Below are positions 1 through 5,625 of a stretch of DNA of 16,339 bases, in pieces. Source of the stretch: an uncultured Rhodospirillaceae bacterium. GTDB lineage: Bacteria > Pseudomonadota > Alphaproteobacteria > Thalassobaculales > Thalassobaculaceae. The position numbers and the translations under genes were made by a program. The notes beneath the pieces are model-generated. The model was not told the origin of the DNA and searched no databases. It saw only the letters and a program-made list of their open reading frames with translations. The stretch's first letter is position 1, and every line of letters begins with the position of its first letter. The stretch covers positions 1 through 16,339 of the forward strand of contig CALAHL010000557.1 of the NCBI GenBank assembly GCA_937891725.1, written 5' to 3'.

Positions 1-227
1 CATCCCAGGGCGGCGGCTACAAGGTCCTGGCCGACACCAAGGTCGAGTCGACCGTCGGGATCGGGCCGCGTTCCGAGGGCGGTTTCGGGATCGAAGTCGC
101 GCTCAAGATCAGCCTGCCGGGCATCGACAAGGCCCAGGCGGAGGAGCTGGTCGCCAAGGCACACGAAGTCTGCCCGTATTCCAACGCGACCCGAGGCAAT
201 GTGAACGTAAAGCTCAGCGTCGCGTGA
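1..227 (+). CDS. ohr: Organic hydroperoxide resistance protein (Ohr/OsmC family), 3' end only
   Basis: The reading frame is open from base 3 and ends at TGA 225-227; the 5' part lies outside the window. The last 74 residues match the C-terminal half of Ohr: a beta-strand with GGFGIEVALKI, the helix LPGIDKAQAEELVAKAHEVC, then CPYSNATRGN and a closing VNVKLSV strand. The Cys of CPYSNATRGN is the second (resolving) cysteine of Ohr enzymes, which reduce organic and lipid hydroperoxides in the cytoplasm with lipoyl-protein reductants. The CPYSNATRGN form favours Ohr over OsmC proper, whose equivalent motif differs. The first catalytic Cys is outside the window and cannot be checked. Ohr genes are often controlled by OhrR, but any such site would lie upstream. 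The next gene is a peroxiredoxin in the same direction, which fits a peroxide-defence pair. Confidence 0.9.
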   Translation, partial: SQGGGYKVLADTKVESTVGIGPRSEGGFGIEVALKISLPGIDKAQAEELVAKAHEVCPYSNATRGNVNVKLSVA

Positions 228-266
228 TCACGAGAGTGTTGGCGTCCAAGCGCTGGCAGGCGAGAG

Positions 267-304
267 CCTCCGATGCGATCCTTTTGGAAAACCCGCATCG
301 GAGG
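267..304 (+). promoter_or_regulatory. Inverted repeat whose right arm contains the Shine-Dalgarno of the peroxiredoxin gene
   Basis: CCTCCGATGCG at 267-277 is the exact reverse complement of CGCATCGGAGG at 294-304. The 16-base loop can add a TTTT/AAAA pairing (282-285 with 288-291). The right arm includes the GGAGG that serves the start at 312, so the folded RNA would hide the ribosome binding site. There is no following T-run, so a Rho-independent terminator for ohr is less likely. The alternative is a DNA operator for a dimeric repressor. The repeat is seen directly; the regulatory role is inference. Confidence 0.55.
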
Positions 305-311
305 ACCCGCC

Positions 312-968
312 ATGCCCACCCTCGCAGAACAGCTGGACGCCAATACCACCGCCCGCCGTAAGGTGCTGTCGGCAGAGGACTGGGAAACGATCGACGGCTC
401 GATTGCGGCGCTAACGGCCACCGGCATTCGATCGTCCGTCCTCGGGGTTGGCCAGACGGCACCCGATTTTGTCTTGTCGAATGCCGACGGCACCTCGGTC
501 AGCTCGGCCGCGCTCCGGGCCAAGGGGCCGTTGGTGGTGAAATTCTATCGCGGGTCCTGGTGCTCCTACTGCAATGTAGAGGTGCGCGCTCTGATGGGCG
601 TGCTGGACGAGATCCGGGGCTTGGGCGGCGACATGATCGCGATCACCCCCGAGATGCCCGACGAGGCCGCCAAAATGACCGAAAAGCACGGGCTCAAGTT
701 CGAAGTGCTGTCCGATCCCGGCAACGCGGTCGCCCGGACCTACGGGCTGGTCTGGACTCTGCCCGATCATGTGCGCGGGTTCTACGGCCGGATCGGCCTG
801 GATCTCGAACGGTCGAACGGCGACGACAGTTGGGAGTTGCCGATCCCCGGAAATTTCGTGGTGGCACCGGACGGCACCCTGCTCGACGTGTTCGCCGATC
901 CGGACTACCGGGTGCGGCAGGAACCGGCAGATGTGGTGGCGGCGATCCGGCGCTGGCGCGAGGGCTGA
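312..968 (+). CDS. AhpC/TSA-family peroxiredoxin-like protein
   Basis: A 218-residue protein with a thioredoxin-fold peroxiredoxin core. PDFVLSNADG (51-60) is the typical first strand and LVVKFYRGSWCSYC (74-87) is the active-site segment, with peroxidatic Cys84 and a second Cys at 87. Proteins with this YRGxWCxYC pattern form an AhpC/TSA subgroup that reduces peroxides using thiols in the cytoplasm. The CxxC spacing also recalls thioredoxin-like disulfide chemistry, so the exact reductant is open. I chose ATG 312 because GGAGGA (300-305) sits six bases upstream. An upstream in-frame ATG at 273 lies inside the inverted repeat and would add 13 unconserved-looking residues. The N-terminal 45 residues form a helical extension common in this subgroup. 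It follows ohr in the same direction, with an 84-base gap. Confidence 0.88.
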   Translation: MPTLAEQLDANTTARRKVLSAEDWETIDGSIAALTATGIRSSVLGVGQTAPDFVLSNADGTSVSSAALRAKGPLVVKFYRGSWCSYCNVEVRALMGVLDEIRGLGGDMIAITPEMPDEAAKMTEKHGLKFEVLSDPGNAVARTYGLVWTLPDHVRGFYGRIGLDLERSNGDDSWELPIPGNFVVAPDGTLLDVFADPDYRVRQEPADVVAAIRRWREG

Positions 969-970
969 AA

Positions 971-1014
971 ATCAATATTGATCGCATCAATCAACCTTTC
1001 AGACAATCGGTTGA
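971..1014. promoter_or_regulatory. AT-rich spacer with repeated ATCAAT/ATTGAT half-sites (candidate operator)
   Basis: Just after the peroxiredoxin stop, ATCAATATTGAT (971-982) is a perfect 12-bp palindrome. After CGC, a third half-site ATCAAT follows (986-991), so ATTGAT-CGC-ATCAAT (977-991) is also a perfect inverted repeat. TCAACC (991-996) and GGTTGA (1009-1014) form a further 6-bp inverted repeat. This AT-rich cluster stands out in GC-rich surroundings and lies upstream of the CoA-transferase start. It resembles a multi-site operator or promoter. The binding protein is unknown. Confidence 0.45.
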
Positions 1015-1062
1015 GACGGGCAGACTTCCGGCCCTGATCGTCACCGCGTGAAAGCTCTTCCG

Positions 1063-2466
1063 ATGACCGCGTCCTCCGCTCCCTCGACCCATGCCATCGT
1101 CTCCGATATCTGGCGGTACGGTCTCCCCACCGCGGCTCCGCTCGATGCCCTGTCCTTGACCGGGGTGGAACCGGGTCTTCCCAGCAGTTTCCGGTTGGGT
1201 GCGGCGGGGCAGGCGGCGATCGCGGCGGCGGCTCTGGCGGCGGCCGAGATCTGGCGCGTTCGTTCCGGGCGGAGGCAATCGGTCTCGGTCGACCTGGCGC
1301 ATGCGATGGCCGAGATGCGGAGCGAGCGGCATTTCAGCGTCGCCGGGGCCGAGACCCCGGATCTCTGGGACCCGCTCAACACCGTCTACGCTACCGGGGA
1401 CGGCGGCTGGCTGCGGATGCACACCAATTTCGCTCATCACCGGGCCGGCGTGGTGAAGATCCTGGGCTGCGCCGATACCCGCGAAGCAGTGGCGGAGGCG
1501 ATGCTGGGCTGGCGCGGTGAGGATTTCGAGACCGAGGCCTCGTCACGGGGCCTGGTGGTCGCCAAGGCCCGGACCTTCGCCGAATGGGACGCCCATCCCC
1601 ACGCAAAGGCACTCGCCACCCTTCCAATGATGGAGGTGCGGAAAATCGGCGAGGCGCCGCCGACGCCTCTGCCGGCAACCGGAAACCGGCCGTTGAGCGG
1701 TGTGCGCATCCTGGACCTGACACGGATCATCGCGGGACCGGTCGGCGGCCGAACATTGGCGGCGCATGGGGCCGAGGTTCTGCTGATCACCGCCCCGCAT
1801 CTGCCGGCGGTGCCGGGGCTGGTGACCGATACCGGACGCGGCAAGCGCTCTGCCCGGCTGGACCTGCGACAGGTGGCGGATAAGGCCCGGCTGCGGGATC
1901 TGGTGCGGGGTGCGGACGTCTTCCTGCAAGGTTATCGTCCCGGCGGGCTCGACGATCTGGGCTTTTCGGCCGAGGCGATGGCGGCGGTGAAGCCGGGACT
2001 GATCCGGGCCGATATCTGCGCCTATGGTTTTGACGGACCCTGGGCACCCAAGCGCGGCTTCGACTCCCTGGTGCAATGTGCGACCGGATTCAATCTGGCG
2101 GAGGGCGAGGCGGCGGGCACCGGCGGGCCAAAAGCCTTCCCGTGTCAGGCCTTGGATCATATCTCGGGTTACCTGCTGGCGTTCGGGATCATGGCGGCGC
2201 TGTTGAGACGTGCAGACGAAGGTGGCAGCTGGCAGGTCCGGGTCTCGCTCGCCCAGACCGCTCTCTGGTTGCGCGGGTTGGGGCGACTTCCGGACGGCCC
2301 ATCTGCGTCCGATCCGGGTGAGGCGGAGGTCGAACCGTTCCTGGAGGAGACCCAATCCGGTTTTGGCGCTCTGCGGGCGGTCCGCCACAGCGCCGTCCTG
2401 TCCGAAACCCCCGCCAGATGGGAGCAACCCTGCGTGCCGCACGGAACCCATCAGCCGATGTGGTAA
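1063..2466 (+). CDS. Family III CoA-transferase (CaiB/BaiF) with swapped halves
   Basis: A 467-residue protein if ATG 1063 is used; GTG 1048 would add five residues and neither has a good ribosome binding site. Family III CoA-transferases move CoA between organic acids through an Asp-bound acyl anhydride in the cytoplasm. The usual N-terminal half starts only near residue 211 (LSGVRILDLTRIIAGP), followed by GRGKRSARLDL, GYRPGGLDDLGF and CAYGFDGPW. The likely nucleophile is Asp334 in KRGFDSLVQ. Residues about 45-205 look instead like the normal C-terminal half, with TGDGGWLRMHTNF and a late EWDAHPHAKAL segment. The Gly/Ser-Val-Asp helix segment near 50-80 is echoed near 370-400. This order appears to be an established long variant in proteobacteria, so it is not a frameshift artefact. 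The substrate cannot be told from sequence. Confidence 0.85.
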   Translation: MTASSAPSTHAIVSDIWRYGLPTAAPLDALSLTGVEPGLPSSFRLGAAGQAAIAAAALAAAEIWRVRSGRRQSVSVDLAHAMAEMRSERHFSVAGAETPDLWDPLNTVYATGDGGWLRMHTNFAHHRAGVVKILGCADTREAVAEAMLGWRGEDFETEASSRGLVVAKARTFAEWDAHPHAKALATLPMMEVRKIGEAPPTPLPATGNRPLSGVRILDLTRIIAGPVGGRTLAAHGAEVLLITAPHLPAVPGLVTDTGRGKRSARLDLRQVADKARLRDLVRGADVFLQGYRPGGLDDLGFSAEAMAAVKPGLIRADICAYGFDGPWAPKRGFDSLVQCATGFNLAEGEAAGTGGPKAFPCQALDHISGYLLAFGIMAALLRRADEGGSWQVRVSLAQTALWLRGLGRLPDGPSASDPGEAEVEPFLEETQSGFGALRAVRHSAVLSETPARWEQPCVPHGTHQPMW

Positions 2467-2659
2467 GAATCGACTCGGCGCATTTGGGCGGAAAGCCCGG
2501 GATTTCAGTGCGCGTTTCCCTCCTTGAGAGGCCCGCGTGTCAGCGCTGCGCGCCGTTTTCCTTGCCCCGACCACCCTTGGGGCGGTATCAGGGCGTCCTT
2601 TCGTCCCGATATCGCCACCGTGATGCGCCGGAGCGCGCGCCACACGCCAAGGAAGGCCC
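2467..2659. other. 193-base intergenic gap without a recognised gene
   Basis: No convincing ORF or RNA gene is seen. Two short possible stems, GGGC/GCCC at 2486-2498 and GCCCC/GGGGC at 2564-2583, are too weak and lack T-runs, so I do not call a terminator. The gap probably holds the promoter of the glycosyltransferase and lipid-A-domain pair. Confidence 0.4.
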
Positions 2660-3430
2660 GTGCCGGAGTCCAAGCCCATCCCGGCCGAGAGCACAGCATC
2701 ACCGTTGATTTCGGTGGTGGTTCCGGTCCTGAACGAACAAGACAACGTCGCCCCCCTGATCGCGGAGATTCGGGCGGCGCTTGGCTCTGCCTGCGCGTAT
2801 GAGATCGTCTATGTGGACGACGGCTCGACCGACGCGACCCTCGCCACCCTGCAGGCGACCCGGGCGACGGCGCCGGAGCTGCGGATTCTCCAGCATGGGG
2901 AAAAGCGCGGCCAGTCCGAGGCCTTGCGCTCCGGCATCCTGGCAGCGCGGGGCCGTCTGATCGTGACGCTGGACGGCGACCGGCAGAACGATCCCGCCGA
3001 TATTCCCAAGCTGATCGAGGCGCACGAGAAACTGGAACGGCTGGGAAAATCGCCGATCATGATCACCGGGCACCGGGTCAACCGCCGCGACACAATCGCC
3101 AAGCGTCGCGCATCCCGGGCCGCGAACTGGCTGCGGTCCCGTGCCTTACGGGACGACAATCCGGATACCGGATGTTCGCTGAAGCTGTTTGAGCGGGACC
3201 TTTACCTGCGGATGCCGTATTTCAGCCACATGCATCGGTTCCTTCCTGCCTTGGCCCAACGTGAGGGGGCGAGTGTCGAGGTGGTGCCGGTCAACCATCG
3301 GGCACGTGAACAGGGCGTGTCGAAATACAGCAATCTCGGCCGCCTGAAGGTCGGGGTGATTGATCTGTTCGGGGTGATGTGGTTGATGCGCCGCGCGCCC
3401 AAGGGCGGTCAGGCCCGTGAAGTGGAGTAG
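2660..3430 (+). CDS. Glycosyltransferase family 2 (dolichol-phosphate-mannose-synthase-like)
   Basis: A 256-residue GT-A fold enzyme. ISVVVPVLNEQDNV (17-30) opens the nucleotide-sugar domain and YVDDGSTD (51-58) binds the nucleotide. LDGDRQNDP (104-112) carries the metal-binding DxD, and NPDTGCSLK further on is the usual acceptor-side segment. The layout matches polyprenyl-phosphate glycosyltransferases of the DPM1/ArnC type, which load a sugar onto a lipid carrier at the inner membrane face. Unlike ArnC or GtrB it has no C-terminal membrane helices, so it would be peripheral. The start is GTG 2660, preceded by a strong AAGGAAGG (2649-2656). The next gene, five bases downstream, is a small membrane protein of the lipid-A N-terminal-domain family, which suggests the two act together in envelope glycan or lipid modification. 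The sugar donor is unknown. Confidence 0.9.
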   Translation: MPESKPIPAESTASPLISVVVPVLNEQDNVAPLIAEIRAALGSACAYEIVYVDDGSTDATLATLQATRATAPELRILQHGEKRGQSEALRSGILAARGRLIVTLDGDRQNDPADIPKLIEAHEKLERLGKSPIMITGHRVNRRDTIAKRRASRAANWLRSRALRDDNPDTGCSLKLFERDLYLRMPYFSHMHRFLPALAQREGASVEVVPVNHRAREQGVSKYSNLGRLKVGVIDLFGVMWLMRRAPKGGQAREVE

Positions 3431-3435
3431 CGTTC

Positions 3436-3786
3436 GTGCTGCAGGGAATTCTCGATAACTTTCTGAACCTCTCGGTCGAAGAGAAGGTGATGCTGACGGT
3501 CGGGTTCGCCGGCCAGTTCCTGTTCGCCATGCGGTTCATCATTCAGTGGCTGAAGAGCGAGATCAGCCGGAAGAGCGTAATCCCGGTCGCGTTCTGGTAC
3601 TTCTCGATCCTTGGAGGTGCTACTCTGTTCGTCTACGCCCTGTGGCGCCAGGACCCGGTGTTCATCCTAGGACAGGGGACCGGCTTGTTCATCTACAGCC
3701 GTAATCTGTTCCTGATCCATCGGGAGAAGCGGGAGGCGCGCGAAGAATCGGCGCGTCTGGCAAAAGAGCCCGCCGCCGAATCCTAA
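3436..3786 (+). CDS. Lipid-A-disaccharide synthase N-terminal domain (LAB_N) membrane protein
   Basis: A 116-residue protein with three predicted membrane helices at about 17-38, 47-69 and 72-92 and a charged C-terminal tail. FAMRFIIQWLKSE, PVAFWYFSILGG and GTGLFIYSRNL are hallmarks of the LAB_N family, whose members occur fused to LpxB or alone beside family 2 glycosyltransferases. The family recalls small multidrug-resistance-like lipid-carrier transporters, so a role in moving or holding a glycolipid is plausible but unproven. GTG 3436 follows GGAG (3424-3427), which lies within the last codons of the preceding glycosyltransferase, so the two are probably translationally linked. A third partner often found in such clusters, an ArnT-like membrane glycosyltransferase, is not seen here. 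Confidence 0.88.
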   Translation: MLQGILDNFLNLSVEEKVMLTVGFAGQFLFAMRFIIQWLKSEISRKSVIPVAFWYFSILGGATLFVYALWRQDPVFILGQGTGLFIYSRNLFLIHREKREAREESARLAKEPAAES

Positions 3787-3821
3787 GTCTTTTTCCCGCC
3801 CACGATCCCAGGAGAACTTTA

Positions 3822-4745
3822 TTGGCCGGTCCCCGCATCGTCTCGCTGCTTCCGAGCGCCACTGAAATCGTGGCGGCCTTGGGCATGCGACCCAATCTGG
3901 TCGGCCGCAGCCATGAATGCGACTACCCCGAGGATGTGCAGCGGGTGCCGGTGATGACCCGCGCCCGGGTTGATCCCCTGAAGCCGTCGCGCCGAATCCA
4001 CCGCGATGTCCAGGAGATGATCCGAAAGGCGCTTTCGGTCTTCGAGGTCGATGTGGACCGTCTGAAGGCGGCCAAACCGGACATCATTCTGACCCAGAAT
4101 CAATGTGCCGCATGCGCGGTCCACGAGGACCAACTGGCCGAGGCGGTCAACACCTGGACCGGCGCGAAACCGGTGATCTTGTCCCTGGCCCCGGCCCGGC
4201 TGTCCGATGTCTGGGCGGATTTCGGACGGGTGGGTGACATTCTCGATATCGGCTGGGCCGGCCGAGAGTTGAGCAACCGCGCCAAGGAACGGGTCGAGAT
4301 CTTGGGCGAGCGGATGCCGGAGATCGAGGTTCGGCGGCGGATCGCCTGCGTCGAATGGTTCGATCCGCCAATGCTGGCCGGCAACTGGATCCCCGAGCTG
4401 CTGACCGCCATGGGCGCTGATCCGGTGGGCGTGAAGCCGGGTGTGCATTCCGAGTCGACCAAGCTGAAGGATATCGTCGCCCTCGACCCCGACGGCATGA
4501 TCCTGATGCCCTGCGGCTTCGACCTCGCCCGCACCGCCGAGGAGGCCACGCCGTTTCTTACCCGGAACACGGTGGCCCGGATGCGGGCGGTGCGGACCAA
4601 CGAGATCTGGCTGGCCGACGGCAGCGCCTATTTCAACCGCCCCGGCCCGCGCCTGATCACCTCGCTCGAGATCCTTGCCGAAATGCTGCATCCCAGCGCG
4701 TTCAATTTCGGACACGAAGGCACCGCCTGGAGCAAGCTGGGTTAG
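3822..4745 (+). CDS. BtuF-like (periplasmic-binding-protein fold) protein without signal peptide
   Basis: A 307-residue protein starting at TTG 3822 after AGGAG (3810-3814). RIVSLLPSATEIVAALG (5-21) and VGRSHECDYP (27-36) are the signature of BtuF-type cobalamin or metal-chelate binding proteins. The fold continues with PDIILTQNQCAACAV (86-100), EWFDPPMLAGNWIPE (178-192) and a closing PGPRLITSLEILAEML (274-289). The chain begins directly at the first strand and shows no signal peptide or lipobox, so it should stay in the cytoplasm. No ABC permease or ATPase gene lies nearby. The conserved CAAC pair in TQNQCAACAV is typical of this soluble subfamily, which is often auto-annotated as a cobalamin-binding protein. 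Its real ligand is unknown to me. The preceding gene ends 35 bases upstream. Confidence 0.82.
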   Translation: MAGPRIVSLLPSATEIVAALGMRPNLVGRSHECDYPEDVQRVPVMTRARVDPLKPSRRIHRDVQEMIRKALSVFEVDVDRLKAAKPDIILTQNQCAACAVHEDQLAEAVNTWTGAKPVILSLAPARLSDVWADFGRVGDILDIGWAGRELSNRAKERVEILGERMPEIEVRRRIACVEWFDPPMLAGNWIPELLTAMGADPVGVKPGVHSESTKLKDIVALDPDGMILMPCGFDLARTAEEATPFLTRNTVARMRAVRTNEIWLADGSAYFNRPGPRLITSLEILAEMLHPSAFNFGHEGTAWSKLG

Positions 4746-4762
4746 AGCTGTCGGTACGGCTC
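4745..4762 (+). terminator. Weak stem-loop after the BtuF-like gene
   Basis: A seven-pair stem (one G-T pair) closes over a CGGT loop and begins at the last base of the TAG stop. No T-run follows, so it may aid transcript stability or be chance rather than act as a Rho-independent terminator. Confidence 0.25.
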
Positions 4763-4872
4763 CAGCTGGTCCCCGTCGTGTTCCCATTGGTGCCAAGAGC
4801 CGTCACCGATTGGCTCTACGTGATACGGTCGCCGGCGCGGACAGTCGGCTACCATCATGGGAGATCTCTGAT

Positions 4873-5619
4873 ATGAGCCAGTACACCGGCACCTGGAGCG
4901 AGGCGGAGAGCAGCACCTATCGGGACCTTTCGGCCTATGCCGTTCCCCGGCGCGAGGAGCAGATCGGCCTAATTGTCGATCGGGTGGCGGATGCGGATGC
5001 CTCCGGCGACATCCTGGAGATCTGTTGCGGCGAAGGGCTGTTGATGGCGGCGCTTGCGGCCCGGCTGCCGGACGCGACCCTGCTCGGCTTTGACGGCTCG
5101 GACAGCATGCTGGAGGCCACCCGGAGCCGGGTGCCCGGCGATCGGCTTGTCACCCGTAAAATCGACCTCGCGGATCGGAGTTGGCGCGCAGTCGAGCGAC
5201 CACTGCGGGCGGTGGTGTCCTCGCTGGCGATCCATCATCTGGACGGACCGGGCAAGCGCGACTTGTATTCCGATATCCTGGAGATGCTGGCACCCGGCGG
5301 GGTGTTCGTGCTGGCCGATATCATCCGGCCTTTGAACCCGGCAGGCTACGGGATCGCGGCCAAGCTTTGGGATTCCGAGACCCGACAGCGGTCTCTCGCC
5401 CTGGATGGAGATGAACGCGGTTTCGCACTGTTCCAGGCTGCGGACTGGAACCATTTCCATCACGGTGAGCCGGACCCGGCGCTCAACCCGGATCCGATCG
5501 ACAAGCCCTCGACCCTGACCGAACAGCTCGACTGGCTGCGGGCGATCGGCTTCATCGAGGTCGACCTGCACTGGATGACCGCCGGACAGATGATCCTGAG
5601 CGCGGTCAAGCCGCATTGA
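4873..5619 (+). CDS. Class I SAM-dependent methyltransferase
   Basis: A 248-residue enzyme with a Rossmann-like SAM domain. Motif I is ILEICCGEGLL (47-57), followed by the acidic ribose-binding Asp74 in LGFDGSDSMLE, a VSSLAIHHLDG post-motif II strand and LAPGGVFVLADI as motif III. These features fit methyltransferases acting on small molecules. The C-terminal part, with a HFHHG segment and LDWLRAIGFIEVDLHW, is typical of a substrate lid but does not name the substrate. I chose ATG 4873 because GGGAG (4859-4863) precedes it. The frame is open upstream to 4675, but that stretch overlaps the previous gene and reads as noise. The gene converges on the ThDP enzyme gene with only six bases between the two stops. 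Confidence 0.85.
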   Translation: MSQYTGTWSEAESSTYRDLSAYAVPRREEQIGLIVDRVADADASGDILEICCGEGLLMAALAARLPDATLLGFDGSDSMLEATRSRVPGDRLVTRKIDLADRSWRAVERPLRAVVSSLAIHHLDGPGKRDLYSDILEMLAPGGVFVLADIIRPLNPAGYGIAAKLWDSETRQRSLALDGDERGFALFQAADWNHFHHGEPDPALNPDPIDKPSTLTEQLDWLRAIGFIEVDLHWMTAGQMILSAVKPH

Positions 5620-5625
5620 GGAGCT

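Noticed and set aside
273..311. Upstream ATG start for the peroxiredoxin
   Set aside because: It lies inside the inverted repeat and lacks a ribosome binding site, while ATG 312 has GGAGGA at ideal spacing.
978..990. FNR/FixK box TTGAT-N-ATCAA
   Set aside because: The spacer is three bases rather than the required four, so it is not a canonical site; kept only as part of the half-site cluster.
2564..2583. GCCCC/GGGGC stem in the 193-base gap
   Set aside because: Five pairs, GC-rich background, no T-run; not enough for a terminator.
1543..2745. Long minus-strand ORF (400 codons) opposite the CoA-transferase
   Set aside because: It overlaps a gene with clear family motifs and its product shows no recognisable fold; a GC-driven shadow.
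3819..4796. Minus-strand ORF opposite the BtuF-like gene
   Set aside because: The plus-strand product has strong family motifs; the antisense product has none.
4796..4817. AGAGCC/GGCTCT stem between the BtuF-like and methyltransferase genes
   Set aside because: Only six pairs with a ten-base loop and no T-run; probably chance.
4675..4872. N-terminal extension of the methyltransferase frame
   Set aside because: It overlaps the end of the BtuF-like gene and reads as noise; ATG 4873 has a GGGAG upstream and begins the conserved protein.
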